Shown: positions 1 through 9,670, counted from the first letter of the stretch. The stretch is 64,000 bases of DNA from Abyssibacter profundi (GCF_003151135.1 NZ_QEQK01000004.1:186001-250000), one strand, 5' to 3'. A program made the numbers and translations. The notes: generated from the sequence alone by a model not told the origin.

Positions 1-57
1 ACGGAAGAGGGGCGTGAACTCAATCGTCGGGTCGAGTTGCGCACCATCGCAGAATGA
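1..57 (+). CDS. C-terminal end of an OmpA-family protein (partial)
   Basis: The first 18 codons in frame 1 run to a TGA at 55-57 and end in LNRRVELRTIAE. A closing 'GR..NRRVE' is typical of the OmpA-like peptidoglycan-binding domain, where the Asn-Arg-Arg lies next to the last strand. Only this tail is in the window, so whether it belongs to a porin, a Pal-type lipoprotein or another envelope protein cannot be told. A strong terminator follows within 30 bases, which agrees with this being a gene end. Confidence 0.55.
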   Translation, partial: TEEGRELNRRVELRTIAE

Positions 58-83
58 TGCGCTGAGCTGACGGTACACGCCAC

Positions 84-113
84 AAAAAAGCCCCGGTTTT
101 CCGGGGCTTTTTT
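84..113. terminator. Bidirectional rho-independent terminator
   Basis: A GCCCCGG stem with a TTTT loop is flanked by A6 on the left and T6 on the right, so it can stop transcription from both the OmpA-type gene on the plus strand and sthA on the minus strand, which converge here. Confidence 0.9.
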
Positions 114-130
114 GATGGTTGCGTGCTGGC

Positions 131-1531
131 TTACACCAACCGGTTCATCCCGTTCAGTGCCGCAACCCGATAGGCTTCGGCCATGGTCGGGTAGTTGAAT
201 GTGGTGTCGATGAAGTGCTGCAGCTGGCGTTCGCCGCCCCTGGCCATGACCGTCTGACCAATATGGACAATCTCGGACGCGGCTTCGCCGAAGCAATGGA
301 TGCCGAGTATCTCCAGCGTCTCGGCATGAAAAATGAGCTTGAGCATGCCCACTTCCTCTCGCACCATCTGCGCGCGTGCCAAATGCTTGAAGAATGCATG
401 ACCGATCTCGTAAGGCACGCCCGTCTCGGCCAGTTCTCGCTCCGTCTTGCCCACTGAGCTGATCTCGGGAATCGTGTAAATCCCCGTCGGCATGAGGTCA
501 AAGCGGAGCGATCGCGCCTCGCCGGCCACGATGTGTGCGGCAGCAAAGCGACCCTGGTCGTAGGCACTGGAAGCCAGCGCCGGAAACCCGATGACATCGC
601 CGACCGCATAAATCGACGGCACTTCAGTCTGATGATGCTCGTTGACCTTGAGTTGACCGCGGCCATCGGCTTCCAGCCCGACCGCTGCCAGATTGAGCGA
701 ATCCGTGTTTCCCGTGCGGCCATTGGCCCACAGTAGGTAATCGGATTTGATCCGCCGCCCTGATTCCAGGTGCAACACCACATCATGGTCGCGGGGTTCG
801 ACACGCGCCATCTTTTCGTTGTGGCGGATGGTGACCCCGCGGTCACGCAGGTGGTAGGACAGCGCTTCGGTGATCTCATCGTCCATATAGGAGAGCAGTC
901 GTGACTGGGTATTGACCAGGTTCACGCGGATGCCGAGGTGGCTGAAGATCGATGCATATTCGCTGCCGATGACGCCTGCGCCATAAATCGTGATCGATCG
1001 CGGATGTTCCTCGCATTGAAGAATCGTATCGCTGTCACGAATGCGTGGATGCGAGAAATCCAGTTCCGGCGGGCGGTAGGGTCGCGACCCTGTCGACAGA
1101 ATGATCGCGTCGGCTGTCAGGGTTTGCGCCTGCGCGCCGGGGGCCGTGACTTCGACGGAATTCGGGCCGGTGAGCCTGGCCGTGCCCTCGATCAGCGGCA
1201 CGTGATTTCGCTCGTAATACGCGCGGCGCAGGCTGGTCTGCCGCGCGATGACGCTGTCGGCGGTCCGCAAGATCTCGGGGTAGGTGAGGTGCAGGTGCTT
1301 GCGAAACTCCTGGTAGAGCGGCTCCCGCCGAATTTCGGAATACCGTCGTGCGGCGTGGCGTAGCGCCTTGCTCGGGATGGTGCCCCAATGGGTGCAGCCC
1401 CCACCCACATCGACATAGCGTTCGATGACGGCGACGGACCGCCGGTTCTTGGCGGCCATCATGGCGGCGCCTTCGCCGCCGGGTCCGCTGCCTATGACGA
1501 TGACATCGTAGTGGGGATTGCGCTTCGCCAA
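131..1531 (-). CDS. sthA: Soluble pyridine nucleotide transhydrogenase SthA
   Basis: This 466-residue flavoprotein moves hydride between NADPH and NAD+ in the cytoplasm and so rebalances the two cofactor pools. An N-terminal FAD motif ([10 protein letters not shown], about residues 14-23) is followed by [13 protein letters not shown] near residue 43. In lipoamide dehydrogenase that segment holds a redox-active Cys pair. Here the second Cys is Thr, the signature that separates SthA from its disulfide-reductase relatives. A second Rossmann motif ([10 protein letters not shown], about residue 183) and a dimerisation domain ending in the usual '[11 protein letters not shown]' complete the family layout at full length. 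It is divergent from bcsD and convergent with the OmpA-type gene. Confidence 0.96.
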   Translation of the reverse strand: MAKRNPHYDVIVIGSGPGGEGAAMMAAKNRRSVAVIERYVDVGGGCTHWGTIPSKALRHAARRYSEIRREPLYQEFRKHLHLTYPEILRTADSVIARQTSLRRAYYERNHVPLIEGTARLTGPNSVEVTAPGAQAQTLTADAIILSTGSRPYRPPELDFSHPRIRDSDTILQCEEHPRSITIYGAGVIGSEYASIFSHLGIRVNLVNTQSRLLSYMDDEITEALSYHLRDRGVTIRHNEKMARVEPRDHDVVLHLESGRRIKSDYLLWANGRTGNTDSLNLAAVGLEADGRGQLKVNEHHQTEVPSIYAVGDVIGFPALASSAYDQGRFAAAHIVAGEARSLRFDLMPTGIYTIPEISSVGKTERELAETGVPYEIGHAFFKHLARAQMVREEVGMLKLIFHAETLEILGIHCFGEAASEIVHIGQTVMARGGERQLQHFIDTTFNYPTMAEAYRVAALNGMNRLV

Positions 1532-1671
1532 GATCGGGTGCCCTGAGCTTTAAACCTGCGCTAAATCATAGCACTGCAAGGACTTTTTATTCCTGGGTTC
1601 ACGATTTATTCACCTGTACTGTGTGTTATAAAAGCCTCGTAAATCATTGATCTCGTGTACGAGGATTCTGC

Positions 1672-2154
1672 ATGTCGAACAGCTTCGGCAGCCATCTGGC
1701 CTATTTCTCCGAGCAACAGTGCGGGCGGCAGTGGCGAGCCTTTCTCGGTGCTCTGGCGGAAGAACTTGCCGAGCAGATGTCGGACGACGAAATTCAGTCC
1801 TTCATGTACGTGCTTGGCCGCCGGATGGGTGAGTCGGTACAACCTGCCGAAGCCAGCACCCTGGAAGAGATGGAAGCTGCGGCTAACGCGATCTGGGCAG
1901 ATTGGAACTGGGGCCTGGTCCGATTCAAGGATGTTCAAACCAGCCTTGAGATCATCCACGACTGCGCGCCATTTCGCGCGGCCTTTGGCGCTGCGGGGAT
2001 CTCCTGGTCGGGGGCCCTGCTCGAGGGCATCTACAGCCGTTGGTTTGAAGCCTTCGGAGCCGGAGATGATCTGGTGCTGCGCCAGATCGAGATCGAAGAA
2101 GGAGAGGTCGATAGCTACCGCTACCGCCTTGCGCACCGCTCGTTGTTCGGTTGA
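1672..2154 (+). CDS. bcsD: Cellulose synthase accessory subunit BcsD
   Basis: A 160-residue soluble protein with the length and helical pattern of BcsD, a periplasmic or cytoskeletal octameric ring known from Komagataeibacter that helps order glucan chains into crystalline ribbons. The sequence shows no signal peptide. An acidic helical first half (QWRAFLGALAEELAEQM) and an aromatic GISWSGALLEGIYSRWFEAFG segment near residues 110-130 fit the family. The start has GAGG six to ten bases upstream. A TATAAA at 1627-1632 with TTTATT 16 bases before it is a weak promoter candidate, and a small inverted repeat CTCGT-GT-ACGAG lies at 1652-1663. It is the first gene of the bcs operon. Identification rests on family resemblance plus the bcs context. 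Confidence 0.9.
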   Translation: MSNSFGSHLAYFSEQQCGRQWRAFLGALAEELAEQMSDDEIQSFMYVLGRRMGESVQPAEASTLEEMEAAANAIWADWNWGLVRFKDVQTSLEIIHDCAPFRAAFGAAGISWSGALLEGIYSRWFEAFGAGDDLVLRQIEIEEGEVDSYRYRLAHRSLFG

Positions 2155-2178
2155 GGTTCACCACTCAGGAATGGATGC

Positions 2179-3195
2179 ATGAGTAACAAGGGCGAAGACG
2201 TCAAGCACTTATTCGCGCACTTGGGCCTGGATCCGTCGACCTATCGCGACATCAAAGGCGACGAGGCATCCGCCAACGCGCAGAAGCCGAGCAGGCGGAA
2301 AAGCCGGGCGAAGAAAAAGCCGGTCGACCCTGCTGTTGCGCCGGAAGACATGCCGCCGCCTCCACGGGTCCAGCGTGCCGAGGAGCGGCCGGATGTACCG
2401 CCGCCCGGCGCGCCCGAGGCCCCCGAAATCTCCGCGCCCCCTGAACCCGAAGAGGTGGTCGAGCAGACCCAAGACCCTGTAGAGGCAGCGACTGACCCCG
2501 CCGAGGAGCTGGTTGAAACCGATGCCGAGCCATCGGACACCGAGGAGCCGGTGTTCATGGATGCAGGCGATGATGAGATCGAAGTCAGCCCGGATCGCTG
2601 GGCGCTGCTGGCACAGTTGGGCGATCAGAATTTTCCCGTCGCCGATATTCCGGACGCCCCGGTAGAACTCGGCGCTTGGTCACGGGAGTCTGATCCCGAC
2701 CAGGAGGCCGATACTGATCGGCTTAAGCGGGCGGGTAGCCTATCCGCCTTGTTGCGAGGGTCCGAGCGGGTGGTCGAGTCGGTCAAACGCTCCGTGTCCT
2801 CGGCAGAATTGCCGGATGAAGCCCCGACGCCGGTGCCGGCGGACGATGATGCATCAGACCCTGCGCCGATTGAGGCCGTCGAAGCGGCGACCGAGGCCGA
2901 GCCCTCTGATGCCGCGCCGGCCCAGCGCAAACAGGAGACTGAGATGGCTCAATCCAGGGATGATGCCGGACCGGGTCGTCAGACTCCGGTTCAGGATGCA
3001 GCGAAGCGCCCGAGTAGTGGGGCGATCGCCAAGCTAATGGGACGCCTGGGGCAGCCACCGGCACCGCGGCGACATGAGGGAGCAAAGCTGAAGCTGCGAT
3101 ATGAACGCCGAGAAGCGCCCGTGGTGGCAGAGAATCAGATGGATCAGCGCCTTCCTTCGGTTTTTGGGCGTCTGGAAAAGTCCCGAGTCGACTAA
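2179..3195 (+). CDS. bcsP: Proline-rich scaffold protein of BcsP type
   Basis: A 338-residue, very acidic and proline/alanine-rich protein that is probably largely disordered. The ordered parts are an N-terminal segment (DVKHLFAHLGLDPSTYRDI, residues 7-25) and a C-terminal basic stretch (KLKLRYERREAP and VFGRLEKSRVD). Short conserved motifs at both ends of a disordered middle match BcsP, the beta/gammaproteobacterial partner of BcsD thought to build an inner scaffold that lines up synthase complexes, comparable with BcsH/CcpAx of Komagataeibacter. It lies 24 bases after bcsD and just before bcsQ, the expected place. The function is inferred from position and architecture; the disordered middle gives no sequence signature. 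Confidence 0.78.
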   Translation: MSNKGEDVKHLFAHLGLDPSTYRDIKGDEASANAQKPSRRKSRAKKKPVDPAVAPEDMPPPPRVQRAEERPDVPPPGAPEAPEISAPPEPEEVVEQTQDPVEAATDPAEELVETDAEPSDTEEPVFMDAGDDEIEVSPDRWALLAQLGDQNFPVADIPDAPVELGAWSRESDPDQEADTDRLKRAGSLSALLRGSERVVESVKRSVSSAELPDEAPTPVPADDDASDPAPIEAVEAATEAEPSDAAPAQRKQETEMAQSRDDAGPGRQTPVQDAAKRPSSGAIAKLMGRLGQPPAPRRHEGAKLKLRYERREAPVVAENQMDQRLPSVFGRLEKSRVD

Positions 3196-3244
3196 GTCGG
3201 CTACGGAACCCGAACCGCTACCGGAACAAGGATTGCAGGGGAAC

Positions 3245-4030
3245 ATGCTGGGGAAGTCGAGCAAACGGTCCAAGCGAATCGCAATCGTGTCTCCCAAAGG
3301 TGGGGTCGGTAAAACAACCGTCACCGCGAACCTGTCCGAGGCCTTGGTCGGACGAGGACGCCGGGTTTGCGCGGTCGATCTCGATGCCCAGAACGCACTG
3401 CAGTTTCACCTGTCGGCTGATCCGGTGAAGCCGGAGGGTCTGGCATCCGCGACGCTGCGATCCGAACCCTGGTCCGAAACGCTCCGCAAGGGTGTTGAGG
3501 GGCTGCGGTTCCTGCCGTTCGGCTTCTTGAGCGAAAAGCACCGTGAGCAGTTCGAGCAGACCGTCGTCGACGGCCCGGCCTGGCTGGCCGATGGTTTGTC
3601 GACGGTGGATCACAAGCAGACGGATTACACCGTGTTCGATACGCCCCCGGGTCCATCCGAATTCCAGCGGGCCGCCGTAGAGATGGCCGATCTGGTCATC
3701 GTCGTGGTCTTGCCCGATGCCGCATCGTTTATCACGGTCCCGACCGTCGAACGGACCATCGAGAGTTACGCCGGCCAAAAGGCCAATGAGTTCGCCGGTC
3801 TTTATTTTCTGCTGAATCGCATGAACGAGGGCCGGGTGTTATGTCGCGATGTTCGAGCGATGCTGGCCGATCGTCTGGGGGATCGATTGGTGCCCGAAAC
3901 CATCCGGTTCGATGCGGCAGCTGAGGAGGCGCTGGCCGCGCAGCAGACCGTTATGGCCTACGAGCCGGATGGTCGAGCAGCCACGGATTTCGACGGTTTG
4001 GCCGCGTGGGTGGAGCAAACGCTGAAATGA
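3245..4030 (+). CDS. bcsQ: Cellulose biosynthesis MinD/ParA-type ATPase BcsQ
   Basis: This 261-residue SIMIBI ATPase carries a deviant Walker A motif KGGVGKTT (residues 18-25), a switch region DLDAQNAL and a Walker B-like VFDTPPG. BcsQ is essential for cellulose secretion in enterobacteria and localises the synthase to the cell pole. The ATG at 3245 has AGGGG just upstream. An in-frame ATG at 3101 would add 48 residues and overlap bcsP by 95 bases, which is less likely. It couples to the synthase gene through an ATGA overlap. The core reads as a closer match to classic ParA (canonical Lys) than E. coli BcsQ, whose loop is more divergent. Confidence 0.88.
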   Translation: MLGKSSKRSKRIAIVSPKGGVGKTTVTANLSEALVGRGRRVCAVDLDAQNALQFHLSADPVKPEGLASATLRSEPWSETLRKGVEGLRFLPFGFLSEKHREQFEQTVVDGPAWLADGLSTVDHKQTDYTVFDTPPGPSEFQRAAVEMADLVIVVVLPDAASFITVPTVERTIESYAGQKANEFAGLYFLLNRMNEGRVLCRDVRAMLADRLGDRLVPETIRFDAAAEEALAAQQTVMAYEPDGRAATDFDGLAAWVEQTLK

Positions 4031-7000
4031 GGGGCAACTCCCAGGAAATGGGTCAACCGACAATGACCCCGGAGGCCGACTGGAGACGCTCTGACGGCCT
4101 GATGCGTTATGTCGACAAACTGGCCAACCTGCCGGTGCTTGATTCCCGGCTGGCGCTTCTTCTTGCTGTGGTCATCGCCGCCGGGCCCGTGTGGCTCATC
4201 ATCACCACACCGGTCGGGCTGCTGTGGCAGGCCGTGTTCGCCATCGGCTCGTTTGCGCTTTGTTCCTGGTTGCGGCGCTATGAGGGGCACCTGATCTCCA
4301 TCTGCCTGATGATGATCTCGCTGCTGACCTCGTTCCGGTATTTCTATTGGCGGGTGACCGAAACCATTGGTTTCGGAGTGCCAGGCGTCACCTATGTCGA
4401 CCTGTTCTTCGCCATTGGTCTGATTCTGGCCGAGTTCTACGCCGTGCTGGTGCTCATCCTGGGGTATTTCCAGGTGCTGTGGCCGCTGCACCGCCGGCCG
4501 TATCCTCTGCCGGAGGATACGGAGGAATGGCCCACGGTCGACGTGTTTATCCCGACCTATAACGAGCCATTGGACGTGGTCAGGCCCACCGTGCTCGCGG
4601 CCATGCAAATGGACTGGCCCGAGGACAAGATGAACGTCTACGTCCTGGATGACGGGTGTCGGGAAGAGTTCGGTGCATTCTGCCGGGAGGTGGGCGTCAC
4701 GCACTTGCCGCGCAAGGAATCGACGCACGCAAAAGCCGGCAACATCAACAAGGCGCTGACCAAGACCTCTGGTGATCTGATCACCATCTTTGATTGCGAC
4801 CATATCCCGACGCGCTCCTTCCTGCAGGTCTCGGTCGGTTGGTTCCTCAAAGATCCGCGGATGGCGCTGGTCCAGCTACCTCACCATTTTTTCTCGCCCG
4901 ACCCCTTTGAGCGCAATCTCGGCACCTTCAAGCAAGTGCCGAACGAGGGTGAGTTGTTCTATGGCCTGTTACAGGACGGCAACGATTTCTGGGACGCCAA
5001 GTTTTTCTGCGGTTCCTGCGCCGTATTGCGGCGTGAAGCGCTAGAGGAAGTCGGCGGCGTGGCCGTCGAGACCGTGACCGAAGATGCACATACCGCACTC
5101 AAGATGCATCGACGTGGCTGGCGTTCGGCGTATATCAACGTGGCGCAGGCAGCAGGGCTGGCGACGGAGTCCTTGTCGGCTCATATCGGCCAGCGAATCC
5201 GCTGGGCGCGTGGCATGGCCCAGATTTTCCGTACCGACAATCCGTTCCTGAAACGAGGGCTGCGGTTCGGCCAACGGCTTTGCTACGCCAACGCCATGCT
5301 GCACTTCTTCTACGGACTGCCGCGCATCGTGTTTCTTTCGGCACCGCTGTCCTATCTGCTGTTTGACGCCAAGATCATTCAGGCCCAGGCCCTGATGATC
5401 GCGGCCTACGCGCTGCCGCATTTGCTGATCGCGAACATGACCAACTCGCGATTACAGGGGCCGTTCAGGCATTCATTCTGGGCTGAGGTCTACGAGACCG
5501 TGCTGGCCTCTTACATCACCGCGCCGACGCTGCTGGCCATCATCAATCCCAAGCTGGGATCGTTCAATGTGACGGCCAAGGGTGGCATCGTCGAGCATGA
5601 GTATTTCGACCAGAAGATGGCGATTCCCTACCTCATTCTCGTGGCGGCGAACCTCGGGGGCGTGATTATCGGTTTCGGTCGGCTGTTCTTCTGGAGCACG
5701 CACGAGATCGATACCGTCATCCTGAACATGAGTTGGTCGGTTTATAACCTGATCATCATTGGTGCCGCACTCGCCGTCGCCTGGGAGAGCAAACAGGTGA
5801 GGCGCACGATCCGTGTTGAGTCGGATCTTGAGGCCGAAGTCACGCTGCCAGACGGCACCACGCTGTCGGCGCGTACCCTGGATCTTTCCGAAGGGGGATG
5901 CGCTGTTCGACTGGAACGTCCGACCCAGCTGCCCATGGGGAGTGAGGTCTCGGTGCAGGTGTTGCCGTCAACATCGGATGTTGCCTGGGATTGTCATGTC
6001 ACCCGTTCGGTGGGTGACACGTTAAGCGTGAAGTTTGAAGCGCTCGACATTGAACAGGAGAAGCACTTGCTTCACTGTATTTTTGGGCGGGCCGATGCAT
6101 GGGTGACCTGGGCCCAGAATCGTGATGTGGATCATCCAGGCAGAGCATTCTTAGAAGTGTTGTCGTTCGGCTACTACGGGGTTTATCGCGTGATCGAAAT
6201 GTACTTGGGTCGGTTCTGGTCCGGACTGCGGGGAGGTGCCACCCGGATGGTACGTCGACTGACGGCGACGGGTGCGTTGCTTGCGCTGACCACCTCATTG
6301 GTGGCCTTGGCACCGATGGAGGCCGAAGCGCAGGCCCAGCAGACCAAGCGCAACAGCACGTTGCCGACGGTAACGCGAACCCTGGATTTACAGGAACTCA
6401 GCGGCATCCAGGATTCGATACGCCTGCGCGGGATTCAGGGAGAGATCTCCCTGCCGGTATCCGTCCGTGACGATGAGGTCATCACCCAGGCGCAGATGAC
6501 GTTGCGCTATGCGCATTCTCCGTCACTGGTGTTCGAGCTTTCGCACATCAACGTCTTCGTCAATACCGAGCTGGTTACAACGATTCCGCTCAGCGAGGAA
6601 ACGGCCAGTGGTGGCGAACACACCTTTAATATCGATCCGCGCCTGTTTGTCCGCTACAACGAAATACTGCTGCAGTTCATCGGCCACTACACCTATGACT
6701 GCGAAGACCCGGCCCATACTTCGCTTTGGGCCAATATCAGCAAGAACAGCAGCCTCAAGCTGACCACCCAGCCACTGTTGTTGGCCAATGAGTTGAATCT
6801 GCTGCCTCAGCCGTTCTTCGATCGCAGGGACCAGAGCACCCTGGAATTGCCGTTTGTGTTTGCCTCGGAGCCCAGCATCGAGGAGATGAAGGCTGCCGGC
6901 ATTGTGGCGTCCTGGTTCGGTGCCCAGGCGGCTTATCGCGGGGCCAAGTTCCCGGTGGTCGTTAACGGCGAATTGCCGGAAGGGCACGCCGTGGTGATTG

Positions 7001-8511
7001 GCGGGGCCGGCGCACGGGTCGGCGGCTATACCTTGCCGAGCAATGGCACGTCGACGGTTTCAATGGTCGACAATCCGCGGAATAACACGTCCAAGTTGCT
7101 GGTGGTTTCGGGGTCCTCACCCGAGGGAATGATTACAGCGGCCAAGGCGTTGAGCCTGGGTGCCGAGGCGCTAGCGGGTGAGACCGCTGTCATCCGCAAT
7201 CTGGAAGAACCGAGCCCTCGTGATCCCTACGATGCACCTCGCTGGGTGCCGACCGACCGGCCGGTGTTGTTCAGCGAGTTGGTCAGCAGTCGGGATCTCG
7301 AGGTCCGGGGGTTGTACCCCGACCTCATTCGGGTGAATTTCCATGTGCCGCCCGACCTGTACGCCTGGGAGAGCGACGGCGTGCCGATGGAGCTTAAGTA
7401 CCGCTACACGCCGACCATCGGGCCGAAGTCCACGTTGAACGTAAATATCAACAACGAATTCGTGGATGCGATCCCTCTGGCCAGCGATAACGACTCCAAT
7501 GCTGCGGGTGGTGTGAAGCGCAGAATCCAGATTCCGTTCCTCAGTGAACTGGATTCGGTGAACGAGACCAAGGTCAATATTCCCTATTTCAAGATCACGG
7601 GGAGCAACCAGCTTCAGTTCCACTATTTCTTCGAACGCCAAAAGCAGGATCGCTGTAAGGACGTGGTGCTCGACAATCTACGCGGGGTCGTTGATCCCGG
7701 CTCCAAGATTGATTTCAGCGGCTTCCCGCATTACACGGCATTGCCCGAACTGTCCCTGTTTGCCAACGGCGGGTATCCCTACAGCCGGCTGGCGGATATG
7801 TCCGAAACCGCCATCGCCTTGCCCAGCCAGCTGGGTACCAGCGAGATCGCCACTTACCTCGCGTTAATGGGGCATCTGGGCAATTCCACCGGATACCCCG
7901 CCACGCGAATCACGCTGACACAGGGCGCTGATGCCGGTGCCATCGAGGACAAGAATGTGATCGTGCTCGGGGCGGCCGGCAATCAGCCGCTGCTGGAGCA
8001 GTGGGCGGACGATATGCCGCTGAGTCTGGTTGGTGGAACGGCACGCCTCCGCGTCATCGGGCCCATTGAACGCTTGCTCGGACGTTGGAGGGGCTACGAT
8101 CTCGAGGCCGCCGTTGATCATGCCGGTCAGGTCTTGCTAGAGGCGGGGGACGCCCTGGGCGCGATGATGAGCTTTGAATCCCCTGTGAGCTCCGAGAAAA
8201 CCGTGGTCGTGCTGACGGCGGGTCTGGATGAACGACTGCTGGAGGTGGCGAATCTGTTGCTGGACCCCGGCGATCGCCAGTTCCTGCAGGGCGACCTGGT
8301 GTTGCTCAACGGGTCTGAGATCAATCACTACCGACTGGGTACGCAATACAAGGTCGGCCGACTGCCACTGTTCATGGCGTTGAAGCATTGGTTCTCGACC
8401 AAGCCGCTGGGCATGCTCATTCTGATGCTGATTATTGCGCTCATCATTGCGGCCGTGCTGTATCGAACGCTCCGCCGCATGGCGATTGCAAGGCATGAAG
8501 GCAAGCGATAG
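4027..8511 (+). CDS. bcsAB: Cellulose synthase catalytic and periplasmic subunits fused (BcsA-BcsB)
   Basis: One 1494-residue polypeptide holds both synthase subunits. BcsA half: transmembrane helices around a GT2 domain with DDG (208-210), DCD (256-258), TED (351-353) and QRIRW (389-393), the catalytic and UDP-glucose/acceptor motifs, then FNVTAKGG (513-520), the gating loop. A PilZ domain follows with R592-x3-R596 and DLSEGG (619-624), the two c-di-GMP-binding motifs, both intact. After about residue 750 a hydrophobic segment leads into the periplasmic BcsB part (carbohydrate-binding and flavodoxin-like repeats), ending in one transmembrane helix and a basic tail. Fused AB synthases are known in Komagataeibacter; most gammaproteobacteria keep two genes. 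The start at 4027 overlaps bcsQ by ATGA; an upstream GTG (4006) and ATGs at 4048 and 4063 are alternatives. Activity is expected to depend on c-di-GMP. Confidence 0.96.
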   Translation: MRGNSQEMGQPTMTPEADWRRSDGLMRYVDKLANLPVLDSRLALLLAVVIAAGPVWLIITTPVGLLWQAVFAIGSFALCSWLRRYEGHLISICLMMISLLTSFRYFYWRVTETIGFGVPGVTYVDLFFAIGLILAEFYAVLVLILGYFQVLWPLHRRPYPLPEDTEEWPTVDVFIPTYNEPLDVVRPTVLAAMQMDWPEDKMNVYVLDDGCREEFGAFCREVGVTHLPRKESTHAKAGNINKALTKTSGDLITIFDCDHIPTRSFLQVSVGWFLKDPRMALVQLPHHFFSPDPFERNLGTFKQVPNEGELFYGLLQDGNDFWDAKFFCGSCAVLRREALEEVGGVAVETVTEDAHTALKMHRRGWRSAYINVAQAAGLATESLSAHIGQRIRWARGMAQIFRTDNPFLKRGLRFGQRLCYANAMLHFFYGLPRIVFLSAPLSYLLFDAKIIQAQALMIAAYALPHLLIANMTNSRLQGPFRHSFWAEVYETVLASYITAPTLLAIINPKLGSFNVTAKGGIVEHEYFDQKMAIPYLILVAANLGGVIIGFGRLFFWSTHEIDTVILNMSWSVYNLIIIGAALAVAWESKQVRRTIRVESDLEAEVTLPDGTTLSARTLDLSEGGCAVRLERPTQLPMGSEVSVQVLPSTSDVAWDCHVTRSVGDTLSVKFEALDIEQEKHLLHCIFGRADAWVTWAQNRDVDHPGRAFLEVLSFGYYGVYRVIEMYLGRFWSGLRGGATRMVRRLTATGALLALTTSLVALAPMEAEAQAQQTKRNSTLPTVTRTLDLQELSGIQDSIRLRGIQGEISLPVSVRDDEVITQAQMTLRYAHSPSLVFELSHINVFVNTELVTTIPLSEETASGGEHTFNIDPRLFVRYNEILLQFIGHYTYDCEDPAHTSLWANISKNSSLKLTTQPLLLANELNLLPQPFFDRRDQSTLELPFVFASEPSIEEMKAAGIVASWFGAQAAYRGAKFPVVVNGELPEGHAVVIGGAGARVGGYTLPSNGTSTVSMVDNPRNNTSKLLVVSGSSPEGMITAAKALSLGAEALAGETAVIRNLEEPSPRDPYDAPRWVPTDRPVLFSELVSSRDLEVRGLYPDLIRVNFHVPPDLYAWESDGVPMELKYRYTPTIGPKSTLNVNINNEFVDAIPLASDNDSNAAGGVKRRIQIPFLSELDSVNETKVNIPYFKITGSNQLQFHYFFERQKQDRCKDVVLDNLRGVVDPGSKIDFSGFPHYTALPELSLFANGGYPYSRLADMSETAIALPSQLGTSEIATYLALMGHLGNSTGYPATRITLTQGADAGAIEDKNVIVLGAAGNQPLLEQWADDMPLSLVGGTARLRVIGPIERLLGRWRGYDLEAAVDHAGQVLLEAGDALGAMMSFESPVSSEKTVVVLTAGLDERLLEVANLLLDPGDRQFLQGDLVLLNGSEINHYRLGTQYKVGRLPLFMALKHWFSTKPLGMLILMLIIALIIAAVLYRTLRRMAIARHEGKR

Positions 8512-9670
8512 ATCAGTCAGCAGGGGCGGAGTCCGGCATCTCACCGGGCTCTGCCTAGCAGGAATCGGCTGCCTCTTACTGGCGGGCTGTGAGCTGATCA
8601 ACCCTTCCTGGTCACGCTGGGAGGCTTTCAAGACCCATTTCATCCAGCACGACGGGCGTGTCATCGACCGCACCGACGGCGCTCGATCCACGTCTGAAGG
8701 TCAGGCGTACGGACTGTTCTTTGCCCTTGTGGCCAACGAGCCGGACACCTTCGCCTCCATTCTCTCCTGGACCACGCATAACTTGGCGCAGGGGAGCTTG
8801 ACCGAGCACCTGCCGGCCTGGCTCTGGGGCCAGCGTGACGACGGTAGCTGGGGGGTCATCGACGCCAATCCCGCGACCGATGCGGATTTGTGGATTGCCT
8901 ATACGCTGCTCGAGGCCGCACGGTTATGGGACATTCCGCAGTACACGATTATTGCGGATAAGTTGCTGGCGCAGGTCGTCCAGGACAATCTCGTTCGTGC
9001 GGACGACGGGTTGACGCTGTTGCTACCGGCCCCGGAAGGGTTCGACCTGGACGAACGCGGTTTCCGGCTGAATCCCAGCTATTTCCCCGAATTCCAGTTT
9101 CGTTATTTCGACCATCACCAACCCAGTGGACCCTGGGACACGCTCATCCAAAACCATTCGGCGCTGGTTATCAGCCTTGCGCAGGCTGCGGGGTTGGCGC
9201 CCGATTGGTTGGTCTACGGCCCGGACGGCATTGCCTTTCCGGACGGGACCGAGCCACAGGGTAGTTACGACGCCATCCGGGTGTATCTCTGGGCTGGACT
9301 GACCCCCAACTCGGACACCTTGGATGCCGTGCATGGCATGCGGGACTTGCTGCAGGGGAGGCCCCGGCCGCCGGAGCGCGTCGATGTGCTCTCCGGTGAT
9401 GTGCTGGCAGAGGGTTCGCCTGTTGGATTCAGCGCGGCTTTGTTGCCTTATCTCAATGCTTTGGGGGATGATAAGCTCTTAGAAGCACAGCAATTATTGA
9501 TACAGGCAGCTGATCGCGGGGGGCTGCTCGGCGATGTGCCTGCATACTACGATCACGTATTGTCATTGTTCGGGGAAGGCCAGTTGGACGGCTGGTACCG
9601 TTTCGATGAAACGGGTCGAATCATTCCGAATTGGGAGCGTTCATGCTGGTTGATTTTCGGGGACTGCTAA
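8495..9670 (+). CDS. bcsZ: Endo-1,4-beta-glucanase BcsZ (GH8), lipoprotein form
   Basis: A 391-residue GH8 cellulase that trims glucan in the periplasm and is needed for proper cellulose secretion. The family pattern is clear: GRVIDR...TSEGQAYGLFFAL with the catalytic Glu, then ATDADLWIAY and HNSALVISLA. The N-terminus is a lipoprotein signal: a hydrophobic stretch ending LLLAGC, with Cys32 as the lipidation site, whereas E. coli BcsZ has an ordinary cleaved signal. The ATG at 8495 is chosen because it puts the signal at the N-terminus; it overlaps the synthase gene by 17 bases. A longer reading from 8435 would bury the signal. Its end overlaps bcsC by 28 bases. Confidence 0.93.
   Translation: MKASDRSVSRGGVRHLTGLCLAGIGCLLLAGCELINPSWSRWEAFKTHFIQHDGRVIDRTDGARSTSEGQAYGLFFALVANEPDTFASILSWTTHNLAQGSLTEHLPAWLWGQRDDGSWGVIDANPATDADLWIAYTLLEAARLWDIPQYTIIADKLLAQVVQDNLVRADDGLTLLLPAPEGFDLDERGFRLNPSYFPEFQFRYFDHHQPSGPWDTLIQNHSALVISLAQAAGLAPDWLVYGPDGIAFPDGTEPQGSYDAIRVYLWAGLTPNSDTLDAVHGMRDLLQGRPRPPERVDVLSGDVLAEGSPVGFSAALLPYLNALGDDKLLEAQQLLIQAADRGGLLGDVPAYYDHVLSLFGEGQLDGWYRFDETGRIIPNWERSCWLIFGDC

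Noticed and set aside
3958-4803. 281-codon open frame antisense to bcsQ/bcsAB
   Set aside because: Lies across two well-supported genes and reads as an antisense shadow.
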